Of a stretch of DNA of 34,627 bases, positions 22,110 through 30,410 are shown one piece after another (position 1 is the stretch's first letter; every line of letters begins with the position of its first letter). Where the stretch lies: NCBI GenBank assembly GCA_015660425.1, contig DQLC01000094.1, positions 1-34,627 on the forward strand. The letters run 5' to 3'. Origin of the DNA: Alphaproteobacteria bacterium. GTDB taxonomy: Bacteria > Pseudomonadota > Alphaproteobacteria > TMED109. The notes below the pieces were generated by a model. It saw nothing but the letters and a program-made list of their open reading frames with translations, was not told the DNA's origin and did not search any database. Both the position numbers and the translations under genes were made by a program.

Positions 22110-22520
22110 ATGGCGGAAGAAGAAAAACTTAATTTAGAAGTGGTTTCACCAGAGAAACTAGTTATGTCAAAATCAGTAGATATGGTAACTATTTCTGGAA
22201 CTGAGGGTGATTTTGGTATTCTTCCAGGACATGCAGCAATTATTTCAAGTATTAGACCAGGCTTATTAGAAATAGAAGCTGACAAAGCAATTGAAAAAAT
22301 GTTTATAGGGGGTGGTTTTATAGAAGTATTAAATGACAAAGTTTCAATTTTAGCAACAGAGGTGCTGACCTCTAATGATATAAATATATCTGAATGTGAA
22401 GATAAAATAAATAAATGTAATGATGAAATAGGGAAGTCAAAGAAGGAATTAGATAAAGAATCTATATTGAAAAGCATCGATAAATATCAAGCCATGATAG
22501 AATTTAAAAATATTAACTAA
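22110..22520 (+). CDS. atpC: ATP synthase F1 epsilon subunit
   Basis: The 136-residue epsilon subunit connects gamma to the c-ring and restrains ATP hydrolysis. The N-terminal beta-barrel contains TISGTEGDFGILPGHA and FIGGGFIEV, and two C-terminal helices follow. It lies 17 bases after atpD and ends the F1 operon. Its TAA overlaps the TAG of convergent rppH, leaving no space for an intrinsic terminator between the two transcripts. Confidence 0.94.
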   Translation: MAEEEKLNLEVVSPEKLVMSKSVDMVTISGTEGDFGILPGHAAIISSIRPGLLEIEADKAIEKMFIGGGFIEVLNDKVSILATEVLTSNDINISECEDKINKCNDEIGKSKKELDKESILKSIDKYQAMIEFKNIN

Positions 22521-23002
22521 TTCGTTTCGTTTTTTATATCAGCTTCAAATTTTTCAAAAACAGTTTTATAAACACTTTTTCTAAATTCTGTAACATTGTT
22601 TTCTATATATTTTGTATCTGCCCATTTCCATGCACTAAATTCTGGATTTTTATATGAATTAATATTTACTTCAGAGTCATCACCAAAAAAATAAAATAAA
22701 AACCATTTTTGCATTTGTCCTACAAATTTACCATTCCATTTATTTTTTGCTATATCAATTGGTAATTTATATTTTATCCATTCATTAATTGAGGCAATAT
22801 GTTTAATACTTTTAATACCTGTTTCTTCATAAGTTTCCCTAATAGCAGCTTTTAATGCCGATTCATTTGTATCAATGCCTCCTTGTGGCATTTGCCAAGC
22901 GCACAACTTTTTAATATCAGCTCTTTTCCCAATCCAAATATTAGCATTTTTATTGAATATAACTATACCAACATTTGGTCTATACTGTTCATGGTCAGGC
23001 AT
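22517..23002 (-). CDS. rppH: RNA pyrophosphohydrolase, Nudix family
   Basis: The 161-residue Nudix hydrolase removes pyrophosphate from mRNA 5' ends, which triggers decay (older names nudH, ialA). The N-terminus YRPNVGIVIFN is typical. The Nudix box is complete: G, five residues, E, seven residues, then RETYEETGI (in GGIDTNES...RETYEETGIKS). QMPQGGI and WKWADTKYIEN fit RppH. The ATG lies inside the end of ctpA (8-base overlap), so it is probably the last gene of that minus-strand transcript. Its stop overlaps that of atpC. Confidence 0.93.
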   Translation of the reverse strand: MPDHEQYRPNVGIVIFNKNANIWIGKRADIKKLCAWQMPQGGIDTNESALKAAIRETYEETGIKSIKHIASINEWIKYKLPIDIAKNKWNGKFVGQMQKWFLFYFFGDDSEVNINSYKNPEFSAWKWADTKYIENNVTEFRKSVYKTVFEKFEADIKNETN

Positions 23003-24293
23003 TATTTTTTTTATATAGTGATATGCCCTCTAATAAATCTATTGCTCTATTTAACTGATAGTCAATTTTCTTGTTTTCAACTTCAGTATTGCTGCTTTCC
23101 TTTTTAATTTTTTCTAAATTAGCATTACCTTCAGTAGGGTTTTCTAAATGTCCTTTTAAGTCACTTTCTTTCCTATTAGAAAATGGTTCTAATTCTTCTA
23201 TTTTTGCCTGCTTAACTATAATGTCAGGAACAATACCTTTGGCTTGTATGGATTTGCCAGAAGGAGTATAGTATCTAGCTGTTGTTAGTCTCATAGCCGA
23301 ATTCTTTTGTACAGGTATAATAGTCTGAACTGAACCTTTTCCAAATGAGGTGGTACCCATAATTATTGCGCGTTTATGATCTTGTAGAGCTCCAGCAACA
23401 ATTTCTGATGCTGATGCAGAGCCACCGTTTATAAGAATAACTACCGGAAGTCCATCAGAAATATCTCCAGATATGGCATTAAATTTTTGCTGACCTCTTT
23501 TCTTTCTTCCTCTAGTAGAAACTATTTCACCTCTATTTAAAAAAGCGTCAGATACGGCCACTGCCTGATTTAATAGTCCGCCAGGATTATTTCTTAAGTC
23601 TAGAATAACACCGGTAATATCTTTCCCTATTTCTTCTTTTAACTCTTTCATTTTTTTTAAAAGGCCAGATTCTGTTTTTTCATTAAAAGAAGTAATTCTT
23701 AAATATGCGGCATTGCCTTCTCTTCTTGCCTTAACTGATTGTACTTTTATTTTATCCCTAATAATTTTTATATCAAAGGGTTCTGCGTCACCTCTACTAA
23801 TCTTAATAGTAATTTCTGTATTAATTAAACCACGCATTTTATCTACTGCTTCTCCGAGTGTCATTCCATATACTGACACGCCATCAATCTCTATTATAAA
23901 ATCCCCAGCTTGAACGCCTGCTTCAAAAGCCGGTGTATCATCTATAGGTGACACAACTTTAACAAAACCATCTTCCATAGTGACTTCTATACCTAACCCT
24001 CCAAATTCTCCTTTAGTTTGAACTTGCATATCTTTAAATGATTCTGAATTCATAAAAGATGAGTGGGGGTCTAAAGATTGAAGCATTCCTTCAATTGCAG
24101 CTTCAATTAATTCTTTATCTGATACCTCCTCTACATATTCTCTCCTGACTCTTTCGTATACTTCTCCAAACATATTTAATTGTTGATATATACTAGTTTC
24201 CTTTTCTTCAGCATTAACAGTAAAAATAAATAATATTAAAGTAATTATTGTAAAACCGTATATGTTAATTTTTTTTAAACTTAAATATTTCAT
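22995..24293 (-). CDS. ctpA: Carboxy-terminal processing protease CtpA
   Basis: The 432-residue S41 serine protease acts in the periplasm on envelope proteins and cell-wall enzymes. A signal peptide or anchor is visible (basic MKYLSLKK, a hydrophobic run at about 12-26, then VNAEE). A PDZ domain follows (GGLGIEV through AGDFIIEIDG, about 98-170). The protease core has S294 in GGSASASE, K319 in FGKG and Q323, the Ser-Lys-Gln set with the spacing of B. subtilis CtpB. The start is ATG, six bases after the stop of the broken M23 gene. That order (M23 peptidase, ctpA, rppH) is standard in Alphaproteobacteria, where the pair shapes peptidoglycan turnover. Confidence 0.94.
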   Translation of the reverse strand: MKYLSLKKINIYGFTIITLILFIFTVNAEEKETSIYQQLNMFGEVYERVRREYVEEVSDKELIEAAIEGMLQSLDPHSSFMNSESFKDMQVQTKGEFGGLGIEVTMEDGFVKVVSPIDDTPAFEAGVQAGDFIIEIDGVSVYGMTLGEAVDKMRGLINTEITIKISRGDAEPFDIKIIRDKIKVQSVKARREGNAAYLRITSFNEKTESGLLKKMKELKEEIGKDITGVILDLRNNPGGLLNQAVAVSDAFLNRGEIVSTRGRKKRGQQKFNAISGDISDGLPVVILINGGSASASEIVAGALQDHKRAIIMGTTSFGKGSVQTIIPVQKNSAMRLTTARYYTPSGKSIQAKGIVPDIIVKQAKIEELEPFSNRKESDLKGHLENPTEGNANLEKIKKESSNTEVENKKIDYQLNRAIDLLEGISLYKKNNA

Positions 24294-24299
24294 TATTAT

Positions 24300-24645
24300 T
24301 TACCTTTGTTGTTCTTGTATTAACCATTTTATAGGGTTAACTGGTTTTTCATTTAATTCTACTTCTACGTAAAGCTCAGAAGAATTAGATTTGTTTGTTT
24401 TAATTATATCTAATTTTTTGTTCACAGTTAATCTTAGTTCCTATTTTATAATATATTTCATCTTGTCTTGAAAGTATAACATGAAAAGAAAACCTAGGAT
24501 CAATAATTAATAAATTTTTATATCCTTTAAAATAATTTGCAAATACTATTTTGCCTGATACGGGGGATATAATTTTTTTTCTTTTTGAATTTGTAAATTA
24601 CGTCTTCAGGCTTTTTTGTTTTTAAATGGTAATATTAATTTTTTT
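24300..24645 (-). pseudogene. Broken EnvC-like M23 (LytM) peptidase gene, 3' end only
   Basis: This 352-base space has no intact reading frame, but the minus strand clearly encodes the end of a murein hydrolase activator of the EnvC/M23 type, split over frames. One piece reads ISPVSGKIVFANYFKGYKN and continues to YKIGTK before a stop. After a one-base shift near 24425-24430 another reads NSSELYVEVELNEKPVNP and ends KWLIQEQQR. Upstream, LILPFKNK and KPEDVIYKF lie in other frames, with a shift at an A8 tract near 24570. The N-terminal coiled coil, signal peptide and start codon are absent because rsfS ends directly before it. Conserved alphaproteobacterial order puts rlmH and the full gene here. 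Sequencing error could explain the shifts but not the missing two thirds. Confidence 0.75.
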
Positions 24646-24996
24646 CTATAAATTCTCTTCCATAGATTTATCATTAGGAGCAAGCCACATTTTATCTAAA
24701 TTATAAAAATCTCTAACTTCTGGCCTAAATAAGTGAACTATTACATCACCTGCGTCCACTAACACCCAATCACCATTTCTCTGACCTTCAATAGAAAATA
24801 TATGATAACCTAATGTTTTAATCTTGCTTGTAACTTGACTAGCTAGAGCACTTACATGCCTAGTAGAAGTTCCATTAGCTATAATCATATAATCTGCTAT
24901 AGATGACTTGCCTTTTAATGGGATAGATATTATATCTTCTGCTTTACCATCACTCAATATTTTTTCTATACTATTGTTTAGTTTTTTATTGTTCAT
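24646..24996 (-). CDS. rsfS: Ribosome silencing factor RsfS
   Basis: The 116-residue RsfS/Iojap protein binds ribosomal protein L14 and blocks subunit joining when nutrients are short. ADYMIIANGTSTRHVSALA and GDWVLVDAGDVIVHLF are the family signatures, and length is typical. It follows nadD at five bases, the usual order. rlmH, which normally comes next, is missing, and the EnvC remnant begins at once. Confidence 0.93.
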   Translation of the reverse strand: MNNKKLNNSIEKILSDGKAEDIISIPLKGKSSIADYMIIANGTSTRHVSALASQVTSKIKTLGYHIFSIEGQRNGDWVLVDAGDVIVHLFRPEVRDFYNLDKMWLAPNDKSMEENL

Positions 24997-25001
24997 ACTT
25001 A

Positions 25002-25580
25002 TTAGGTTTCCAACCGATCATTATTATTTAATCTTAACATAGTTGACGATACTGAGTTTTTAGTAATATGTAGAAATTGCCAAACTGGAAGAGGTTTATT
25101 AAAGATAGATTTCGAACCTTTAGTTTTATGTAATTTTAAAAAATAGTGCTTTCCTGCAATAGAATTAATTACGCTATAAGAATAAACACCTCTATTAAAA
25201 ACTGCAACAGGCATTATATTGAAAATTTTTTTCCAATTAAACCAATTATTAATCTCTATAAGGTTATCTTCCCCCATTAACCAAATAAAGTTGCTACCAC
25301 TATATCTTTTGCTTATTAGTTCTAGAGTTTTAGATGTCAAATTTGTTTTAAATTTTGTTTCAAGATCCTCAACTCTAATATTATGGCCTTTCGCAATATT
25401 TCTAGCATTGTTTAGTCTAATTTTTAAGGGTGTACTCATAGACTTTTCTTTTAAAGGATTTTGTGGACTTACTAACCACCAAATTTCATCTAGTTTTAAT
25501 TTTTTTAGTGCTGTATTGGATATATATAAGTGCCCATTGTGAGCAGGATTAAAAGAGCCTCCTAATAAGCCAATTCTCAT
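25002..25580 (-). CDS. nadD: Nicotinate-nucleotide adenylyltransferase
   Basis: The 192-residue nucleotidyltransferase adenylates nicotinate mononucleotide in NAD synthesis. The N-terminus MRIGLLGGSFNPAHNGH holds the HxGH-type ATP motif (HNGH), WWLVSPQNPLK is conserved, and the end has the family's SSTMLR. The frame stays open to a TTG at 25637, two bases after the proA stop, which would add 19 basic residues. I chose the ATG at 25580 because it starts at the conserved strand and has a purine-rich AAGAAG upstream. The longer form cannot be excluded. Confidence 0.9.
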   Translation of the reverse strand: MRIGLLGGSFNPAHNGHLYISNTALKKLKLDEIWWLVSPQNPLKEKSMSTPLKIRLNNARNIAKGHNIRVEDLETKFKTNLTSKTLELISKRYSGSNFIWLMGEDNLIEINNWFNWKKIFNIMPVAVFNRGVYSYSVINSIAGKHYFLKLHKTKGSKSIFNKPLPVWQFLHITKNSVSSTMLRLNNNDRLET

Positions 25581-25639
25581 TTTTCTTCTTTTGGTTAAAC
25601 CAATAGATTTGTAATAGAATGTTTTATTTACAGGCAAAT

Positions 25640-26914
25640 CTAGGGCCTTACCTGTCCATTGCCTCTAAGCTGGTACTTGTATGTAGTTAATTGTTCTAAT
25701 CCAACTGGACCTCTTGCATGTAATTTCCCAGTTGCGATTCCCATTTCTGCGCCCATTCCAAATTCTCCACCGTCTGCATATTGTGTAGAAGCATTATGTA
25801 ACACTATGGCACTATTCACCTCTTTTAAAAATATTTCTGCAGTATTTTTATTATCAGTAATAATTGCATCTGTATGATTAGATCCAAATTTTTCAATGTG
25901 CATAACTGCATCAGAAACATTTTTCACAGTTTTTATTGATAGTATTTTATCTAGGTATTCTGTTTGCCAGTCTTCTATTGTTGCATTTTTAATATTCTTA
26001 TTTAAAGCTTGAATACTTTTATCTCCTCTTATCTCGCAGCCTTGTTCTAAAAGTTTATTTATTATATCAGGAAGAATAGTATTTATTACATCTTTATGAC
26101 ATAGTACTGTTTCAGTAGCGCCGCAAATACCTGTTCTTCTCATTTTTGCATTTAAAACAATATTTAAAGACATATCCTTATTAGCATCAACATCTATGTA
26201 AGTATGACATAAACCATCTAAATGGGATAAAACTGGTATTTTACTTTCTATTTGAACCCTTTCTATTAAGGTCTTGCCTCCGCGCGGAATAATTAGATTA
26301 ACATACTTATGCATATTTAACAGCAATCCCACGGCATCTCTATTGATCGTATTTACCATATGAACGCAATCTTCTGATATTTTTGATTCCTTTAGTCCAT
26401 TTTTAATAGAGGTTACAATTGCTGAACTTGAATAAAAACTTTCTGAGCCACCTCTTAAAATAATTGAGTTGCCTGACTTTAACGCCAATGCACTTGCGTC
26501 TGCCGTTACATTAGGTCTCGATTCATATATTATACCAATAACTCCAATTGGAACTCTTGTTTGACTAATGTCTATTCCATTTGTTGGCTTCCAACGTTTT
26601 ATCTCAGAACCTATTGGGTCTTCTAAACTTATAATATTATGTATACTATCTATCATGTTATCTATGCGATTTTTATCTAAAAAAAGTCTATCTAATAGAG
26701 ATTGTGAAACATTATTTTTTTTTGCCATAGACATATCAATAATGTTGGCTTCTAAAATTTCTTTTTTATCCTTTTTAAGATAAGTTGCTATTATTTCTAA
26801 AGCTTCGTTTTTAGAATGCGTTGAGGCATGAGCTAAAGCTTTTGATGCATTATGGGCTTTAAAGCAAATATTCTCAATATGATTATTAATCTCTTTGTTA
26901 TTTATATTATTCAT
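25640..26914 (-). CDS. proA: Gamma-glutamyl phosphate reductase
   Basis: The 424-residue aldehyde dehydrogenase-fold enzyme reduces gamma-glutamyl phosphate to glutamate semialdehyde, the second step of proline synthesis. The catalytic cysteine is C264 in RRTGICGATE. VPIGVIGIIYESRPNVT and the C-terminal HARGPVGLEQLTTYKY are ProA signatures. It follows proB with an 18-base gap, so the two act together in one transcript. Confidence 0.95.
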   Translation of the reverse strand: MNNINNKEINNHIENICFKAHNASKALAHASTHSKNEALEIIATYLKKDKKEILEANIIDMSMAKKNNVSQSLLDRLFLDKNRIDNMIDSIHNIISLEDPIGSEIKRWKPTNGIDISQTRVPIGVIGIIYESRPNVTADASALALKSGNSIILRGGSESFYSSSAIVTSIKNGLKESKISEDCVHMVNTINRDAVGLLLNMHKYVNLIIPRGGKTLIERVQIESKIPVLSHLDGLCHTYIDVDANKDMSLNIVLNAKMRRTGICGATETVLCHKDVINTILPDIINKLLEQGCEIRGDKSIQALNKNIKNATIEDWQTEYLDKILSIKTVKNVSDAVMHIEKFGSNHTDAIITDNKNTAEIFLKEVNSAIVLHNASTQYADGGEFGMGAEMGIATGKLHARGPVGLEQLTTYKYQLRGNGQVRP

Positions 26915-26932
26915 TTATAAGCACATTCTTTT

Positions 26933-28069
26933 TTAATTTATAACCATATCATTTCTATGTATTGCTTCGTCTCGAAGCTTATAACCTAATAATTTTTTAA
27001 TATCTTTGCTTTGTTTTCCTGTAATCATTTTTATTTCTTTAGAATCGTATGCTATTATTCCGCAGCCTAATAATTTGTCATTAATTGATAAAATATCAAT
27101 AATTTCGCCTCTATTAAAACTTCTTGAACTAGCTTTTATGCCGGCGGCCAACAAACTTTTCCCAGATAGTAAAGCTTTTTCCGCACCTTTATCAATAATA
27201 ATAAATTTTAATTTATTTCTTTTGCTTAATATCCATTTCTTTTTAGCACTAAGGGGTGTTAGGTTAGCTTTAAAAATAGAATGTTTGCCTCCCATTATTA
27301 GCTTTAAAAGACTGTTCTTGTCTTGACCATGGGCAATTATTACATTGCATCCAGCAGCCGTTGCAATTTTTGCAGCTTTTATTTTAGTAATCATGCCGCC
27401 AGAGGCTATATTAGACTTAGTATTTTTTGCCATATCTTCAATATTTTTAGAGATATTATCAATTTCTGCAATAAATTCTACTTTCTTAGTGGATTTAGGG
27501 TCTTCTGAATATAAGCCATCTATATCAGATAGTAGGATTAATACGTCTGCTTCTACTAATTGAGATATTCTTGCTGCTAATTGATCGTTATCTCCGTATC
27601 TAATCTCTAAAGTAGCAACCGTATCATTCTCATTAATAATAGGAATTACTTTTAATTTAAGTAGTGTGTCTAATGTAGTTTTGGTGTTCATAGCATTTCT
27701 TCTAGTTTCTAAGTCGTTATGACTTACTAAAATTTGACCACATTTAACTTGATTTTTTTCAAAAACATTTTTCCAGGATTTTGCTAATACTATTTGTCCA
27801 GCAGCAGCTGCCGCTTGTTTTTCAGAAAGTTTTAAAGATTTATTTTGTAAATTTAACTCAGTTTTTCCTAATGCAACTGCGCCAGAACTTACTATTAGTA
27901 TCTCTTTATTTTTACTTAATAAAAACAATATATCTTGAGCTAAGTTCTCTACCCAAGAATTATTAATATATCCTGTATTAGGATTAACTATTAAAGAAGA
28001 CCCAACTTTTATAACTATCCGGTTAGCTTTATTAATAGATTCTAAATTAATTGACTTTATGGAGACCAT
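26933..28069 (-). CDS. proB: Glutamate 5-kinase
   Basis: The 378-residue enzyme phosphorylates glutamate for proline synthesis and is usually feedback-inhibited by proline. An amino-acid kinase domain (about 15-265) begins VIKVGSSLI and contains VSSGAV, NENDTV and ASGGMITKIKAA. A C-terminal PUA domain (about 285-365) includes AGIKASSRSFNRGEII. Its ATG lies within the end of obgE, a 13-base overlap, which suggests coupled translation. Confidence 0.95.
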   Translation of the reverse strand: MVSIKSINLESINKANRIVIKVGSSLIVNPNTGYINNSWVENLAQDILFLLSKNKEILIVSSGAVALGKTELNLQNKSLKLSEKQAAAAAGQIVLAKSWKNVFEKNQVKCGQILVSHNDLETRRNAMNTKTTLDTLLKLKVIPIINENDTVATLEIRYGDNDQLAARISQLVEADVLILLSDIDGLYSEDPKSTKKVEFIAEIDNISKNIEDMAKNTKSNIASGGMITKIKAAKIATAAGCNVIIAHGQDKNSLLKLIMGGKHSIFKANLTPLSAKKKWILSKRNKLKFIIIDKGAEKALLSGKSLLAAGIKASSRSFNRGEIIDILSINDKLLGCGIIAYDSKEIKMITGKQSKDIKKLLGYKLRDEAIHRNDMVIN

Positions 28070-29097
28070 TTTTTTTCTTTAATTTCTTTATTGTTGTTTT
28101 CTTCTTTATGTTTGTTCATACAAGAATATAAAGTATTTATTATAGTGTCTAACCCTTCTTTATTTAAAGAAGATGATACTATTACACTACTTTTTGTATA
28201 ATTCTCAATTTTTTTAATTATTTTAGTTAACTCTTTTTTTTCTATCAAGTCGGCTTTACTTATTACAAGTATCTGTTTTTTATCTTTTAACTCTTTACCG
28301 TAAGCTTTTATTTCTTTCATTATACTTTGATAAGCCTTAATATGATTTTCTGAATCCGCATCTATCACATGTAAAAGAATTTTACATCTTTCTATATGGC
28401 CTAAGAAACGTGTTCCTATTCCCACTCCTTTATGAGCATCACTTATTAAGCCAGGAATATCTGCTAATACAATTTCTTGATCATAATTCTTTATAATGCC
28501 TAATTGAGGTGTAAGTGTTGTATAAGCATAATTTCCAATCTTTGGTTTTGCATTTGTAATTGCTGAAAGTAAAGAAGATTTTCCTACATTAGGTAATCCT
28601 AATAATCCTACATCAGCTAGTGTTTTCAATCTTAGCCATACCCATATTTCTTCTCCTTCTAAGCCTGGGTTTGCTCTTCTTGGAGCCTGTTCCATTGAGT
28701 TTTTAAAGTGAGTATTGCCAAAGCCGCCATTACCACCTTTTAAAAATAAAACTCTTTCTTCATCTTTTGTTATGTCTTGTAGTATACTTTCTTTATCTAT
28801 ATCAGAAATTATTTGAGTGCCTATAGGAACCTTAATAATTATATCTTCTCCTCTTGCACCTGTACAATTTTTTCCAGAGCCATCAGTTCCTTTTCTGGCT
28901 TTATAATGTTGTTTATAACGAAAATCTATTAGTGTGTTTAAGGAAGAGGAACCTTCAAAAATAATATCTCCACCTTTTCCTCCAGCCCCTCCATCAGGGC
29001 CGCCAAATTCTACATATTTTTCTCTACGGAAGCTTACACAGCCGTTTCCGCCTTTACCAGATTGTAAATAAATTTTTGCTTGATCAAGAAATTGCAT
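28057..29097 (-). CDS. obgE: GTPase ObgE/CgtA
   Basis: The 346-residue Obg GTPase helps 50S ribosome assembly. The glycine-rich Obg domain (about 1-158) has SGKGGNGCVSFRREK and GGPDGGAGGKGG. The G domain has P-loop GLPNVGKS (167-174), ADIPGLI and the SKAD-type base-recognition loop. Switch I reads YAYTTLTPQLG where most homologues have YPFTTL, a mild divergence. A short lysine-rich C-terminus replaces longer tails. It follows rpmA by 65 bases, the standard order after L21 and L27. Confidence 0.95.
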   Translation of the reverse strand: MQFLDQAKIYLQSGKGGNGCVSFRREKYVEFGGPDGGAGGKGGDIIFEGSSSLNTLIDFRYKQHYKARKGTDGSGKNCTGARGEDIIIKVPIGTQIISDIDKESILQDITKDEERVLFLKGGNGGFGNTHFKNSMEQAPRRANPGLEGEEIWVWLRLKTLADVGLLGLPNVGKSSLLSAITNAKPKIGNYAYTTLTPQLGIIKNYDQEIVLADIPGLISDAHKGVGIGTRFLGHIERCKILLHVIDADSENHIKAYQSIMKEIKAYGKELKDKKQILVISKADLIEKKELTKIIKKIENYTKSSVIVSSSLNKEGLDTIINTLYSCMNKHKEENNNKEIKEKKWSP

Positions 29098-29162
29098 TTA
29101 TTAAACCAATTTAATAGAGATATCTAAAATGTAAGGTTCAAAATTGCTTATAATAATTTTAT

Positions 29163-29417
29163 TTAGACGTTCTCAACTCTAATTATTTTTCTTTTATTTA
29201 AGCCGTGCAGGAAAGAAACCTTTCCATCTTTAAGGGCAAATAATGTATGATCCTTGCCCATACCTACGTTTTCTCCAGGATGAAACTTCGTCCCTCTTTG
29301 TCTAACGATTATATTGCCAGCTCTTACAACTTCCCCACCATATTTCTTTACTCCAAGTCTTCGTCCAGCGGAATCTCTTCCGTTATTAGATGATCCACCT
29401 GCTTTTTTATGTGCCAT
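29163..29417 (-). CDS. rpmA: 50S ribosomal protein L27
   Basis: The 84-residue L27 has the full family sequence. [10 protein letters not shown] is the N-terminal arm that reaches the peptidyl-transferase centre, followed by [15 protein letters not shown] and [14 protein letters not shown]. No Firmicute-type N-terminal prosequence is present. It sits six bases after rplU. Confidence 0.97.
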   Translation of the reverse strand: MAHKKAGGSSNNGRDSAGRRLGVKKYGGEVVRAGNIIVRQRGTKFHPGENVGMGKDHTLFALKDGKVSFLHGLNKRKIIRVENV

Positions 29418-29423
29418 GTGTAA

Positions 29424-29858
29424 CTACTCCTTATTTGATGCTTTTTTAGCTACTGTTTTTATAGTTTTTTTTGCACTATCTTTTTTTATAGCAGCTTTAG
29501 TTTCTACTTTTTTCGATGCAGCTGTTTTTGTTGTTGCTACTTTTTTAAGATTTATTGATTTTATTCTAATCGCTGTTAAATCTTGTTTATGTCCTTTTTT
29601 TCTTCTATAATTCTGTCTTCTTTTTTTCTTAAAAATAATAAGTTTAGGACCTCTTGTTTGTTCTATGACTTCACCAGTTACAAAAGCAGATTTTAGTTCA
29701 GCTTCTTCAATATGAATTTGGGCACCTTCGCCCATCATAACTATATCATCAAAAGTTATTTTGCTTCCACTTTCACCTAGTATTTTTTCCACTAGGATTA
29801 CGTCTCCAGCTGAAACTTTATATTGCTTTCCACCACTTTTTAATACTGCGTAATTCAT
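29424..29858 (-). CDS. rplU: 50S ribosomal protein L21 with a lysine/alanine-rich tail
   Basis: Residues 1-103 are a normal L21, which binds 23S rRNA: MNYAVLKSGGKQYKV start, FKKKRRQNYRRKKGHKQ near 77-92. Residues 104-144 add a tail almost wholly of lysine, alanine, threonine and serine (for example TAASKKVETKAA and KKTIKTVAKKAS). The bare protein is about 103 residues in E. coli; C-terminal extensions occur in Alphaproteobacteria, but their sequences vary. It is the first gene of the minus-strand rplU-rpmA-obgE run; its promoter must lie in the 162-base spacer upstream. Confidence 0.95.
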   Translation of the reverse strand: MNYAVLKSGGKQYKVSAGDVILVEKILGESGSKITFDDIVMMGEGAQIHIEEAELKSAFVTGEVIEQTRGPKLIIFKKKRRQNYRRKKGHKQDLTAIRIKSINLKKVATTKTAASKKVETKAAIKKDSAKKTIKTVAKKASNKE

Positions 29859-29991
29859 ATCTTTTCCGAATTTTTGTTATTAAGTTACTTAAATATATTT
29901 TTTGGCATTTTAATATAAAAATTATTTTATCGCTATTAAAATAGTATATTATATTAGAAATGGAATATTATATGTTTGTAAAGGTTCTTAC

Positions 29992-30012
29992 AACAATTAA
30001 TTGTTTTTTTTT
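29992..30012 (+). promoter_or_regulatory. Perfect palindrome followed by a T-run in the rplU/DUF1491 spacer
   Basis: AACAATTAATTGTT (29992-30005) is its own reverse complement. It merges into a run of nine T (30004-30012) on the plus strand, nine bases before the DUF1491 start. The form is that of a weak hairpin plus T-tract (attenuator-like), but the stem has one G:C pair, so it may be only an AT-rich operator or chance. Confidence 0.25.
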
Positions 30013-30020
30013 AATTATTA

Positions 30021-30347
30021 TTGGATAGTCTTTTGACGCTTAATTCTGAAGTAATTATTACTGCTTTTATTAAAACAGCAAGATTAAAGATGCTTGACGC
30101 TTATTTAGTGAGAAGAGGGGATAGTAAATCTGGGGAAATATTTCTAAAATTAAATAATTTAGAGGGTTTCTCTAAAATATTCACTTATAGAAAGGCAAAA
30201 CTTGAAAATTTTTGGGAAATTTACGGGTTGGATAGTTGGATAGAAGATAGTATTATTAATAAAAAATTAGAAAAAATTATTAGTATTGATCCTGACATCT
30301 GGTTATTAGAGCTTGAAGACAAAAAAGGGTGTTCCCCGGATTTTTAA
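30021..30347 (+). CDS. DUF1491 family protein
   Basis: The 108-residue cytosolic protein matches the DUF1491 family, small proteins of unknown function found mainly in Alphaproteobacteria. The family pattern is visible in order: an N-terminal strand-helix (SEVIITAFIKTA), YLVRRGDSKSGEIFLKLN, then DPDIWLLELEDKKG near the end. No membrane segment or catalytic motif is seen. The start must be non-ATG: TTG at 30021, or TTG at 30033, which begins nearer the family start; the first in-frame ATG would remove the conserved N-terminus. It stands alone between rplU (divergent) and the GGT-like gene. Function unknown. Confidence 0.75.
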   Translation: MDSLLTLNSEVIITAFIKTARLKMLDAYLVRRGDSKSGEIFLKLNNLEGFSKIFTYRKAKLENFWEIYGLDSWIEDSIINKKLEKIISIDPDIWLLELEDKKGCSPDF

Positions 30348-30410
30348 GGAAGCATCCAAAATTATATATTTAATTTATAAATTAGATTATACATATTATA
30401 TTATAATAAT

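Noticed and set aside
29424-29520. Lysine/alanine tail of L21 as a separate histone-like gene
   Set aside because: It is continuous with the L21 frame and has no start codon or ribosome site of its own.
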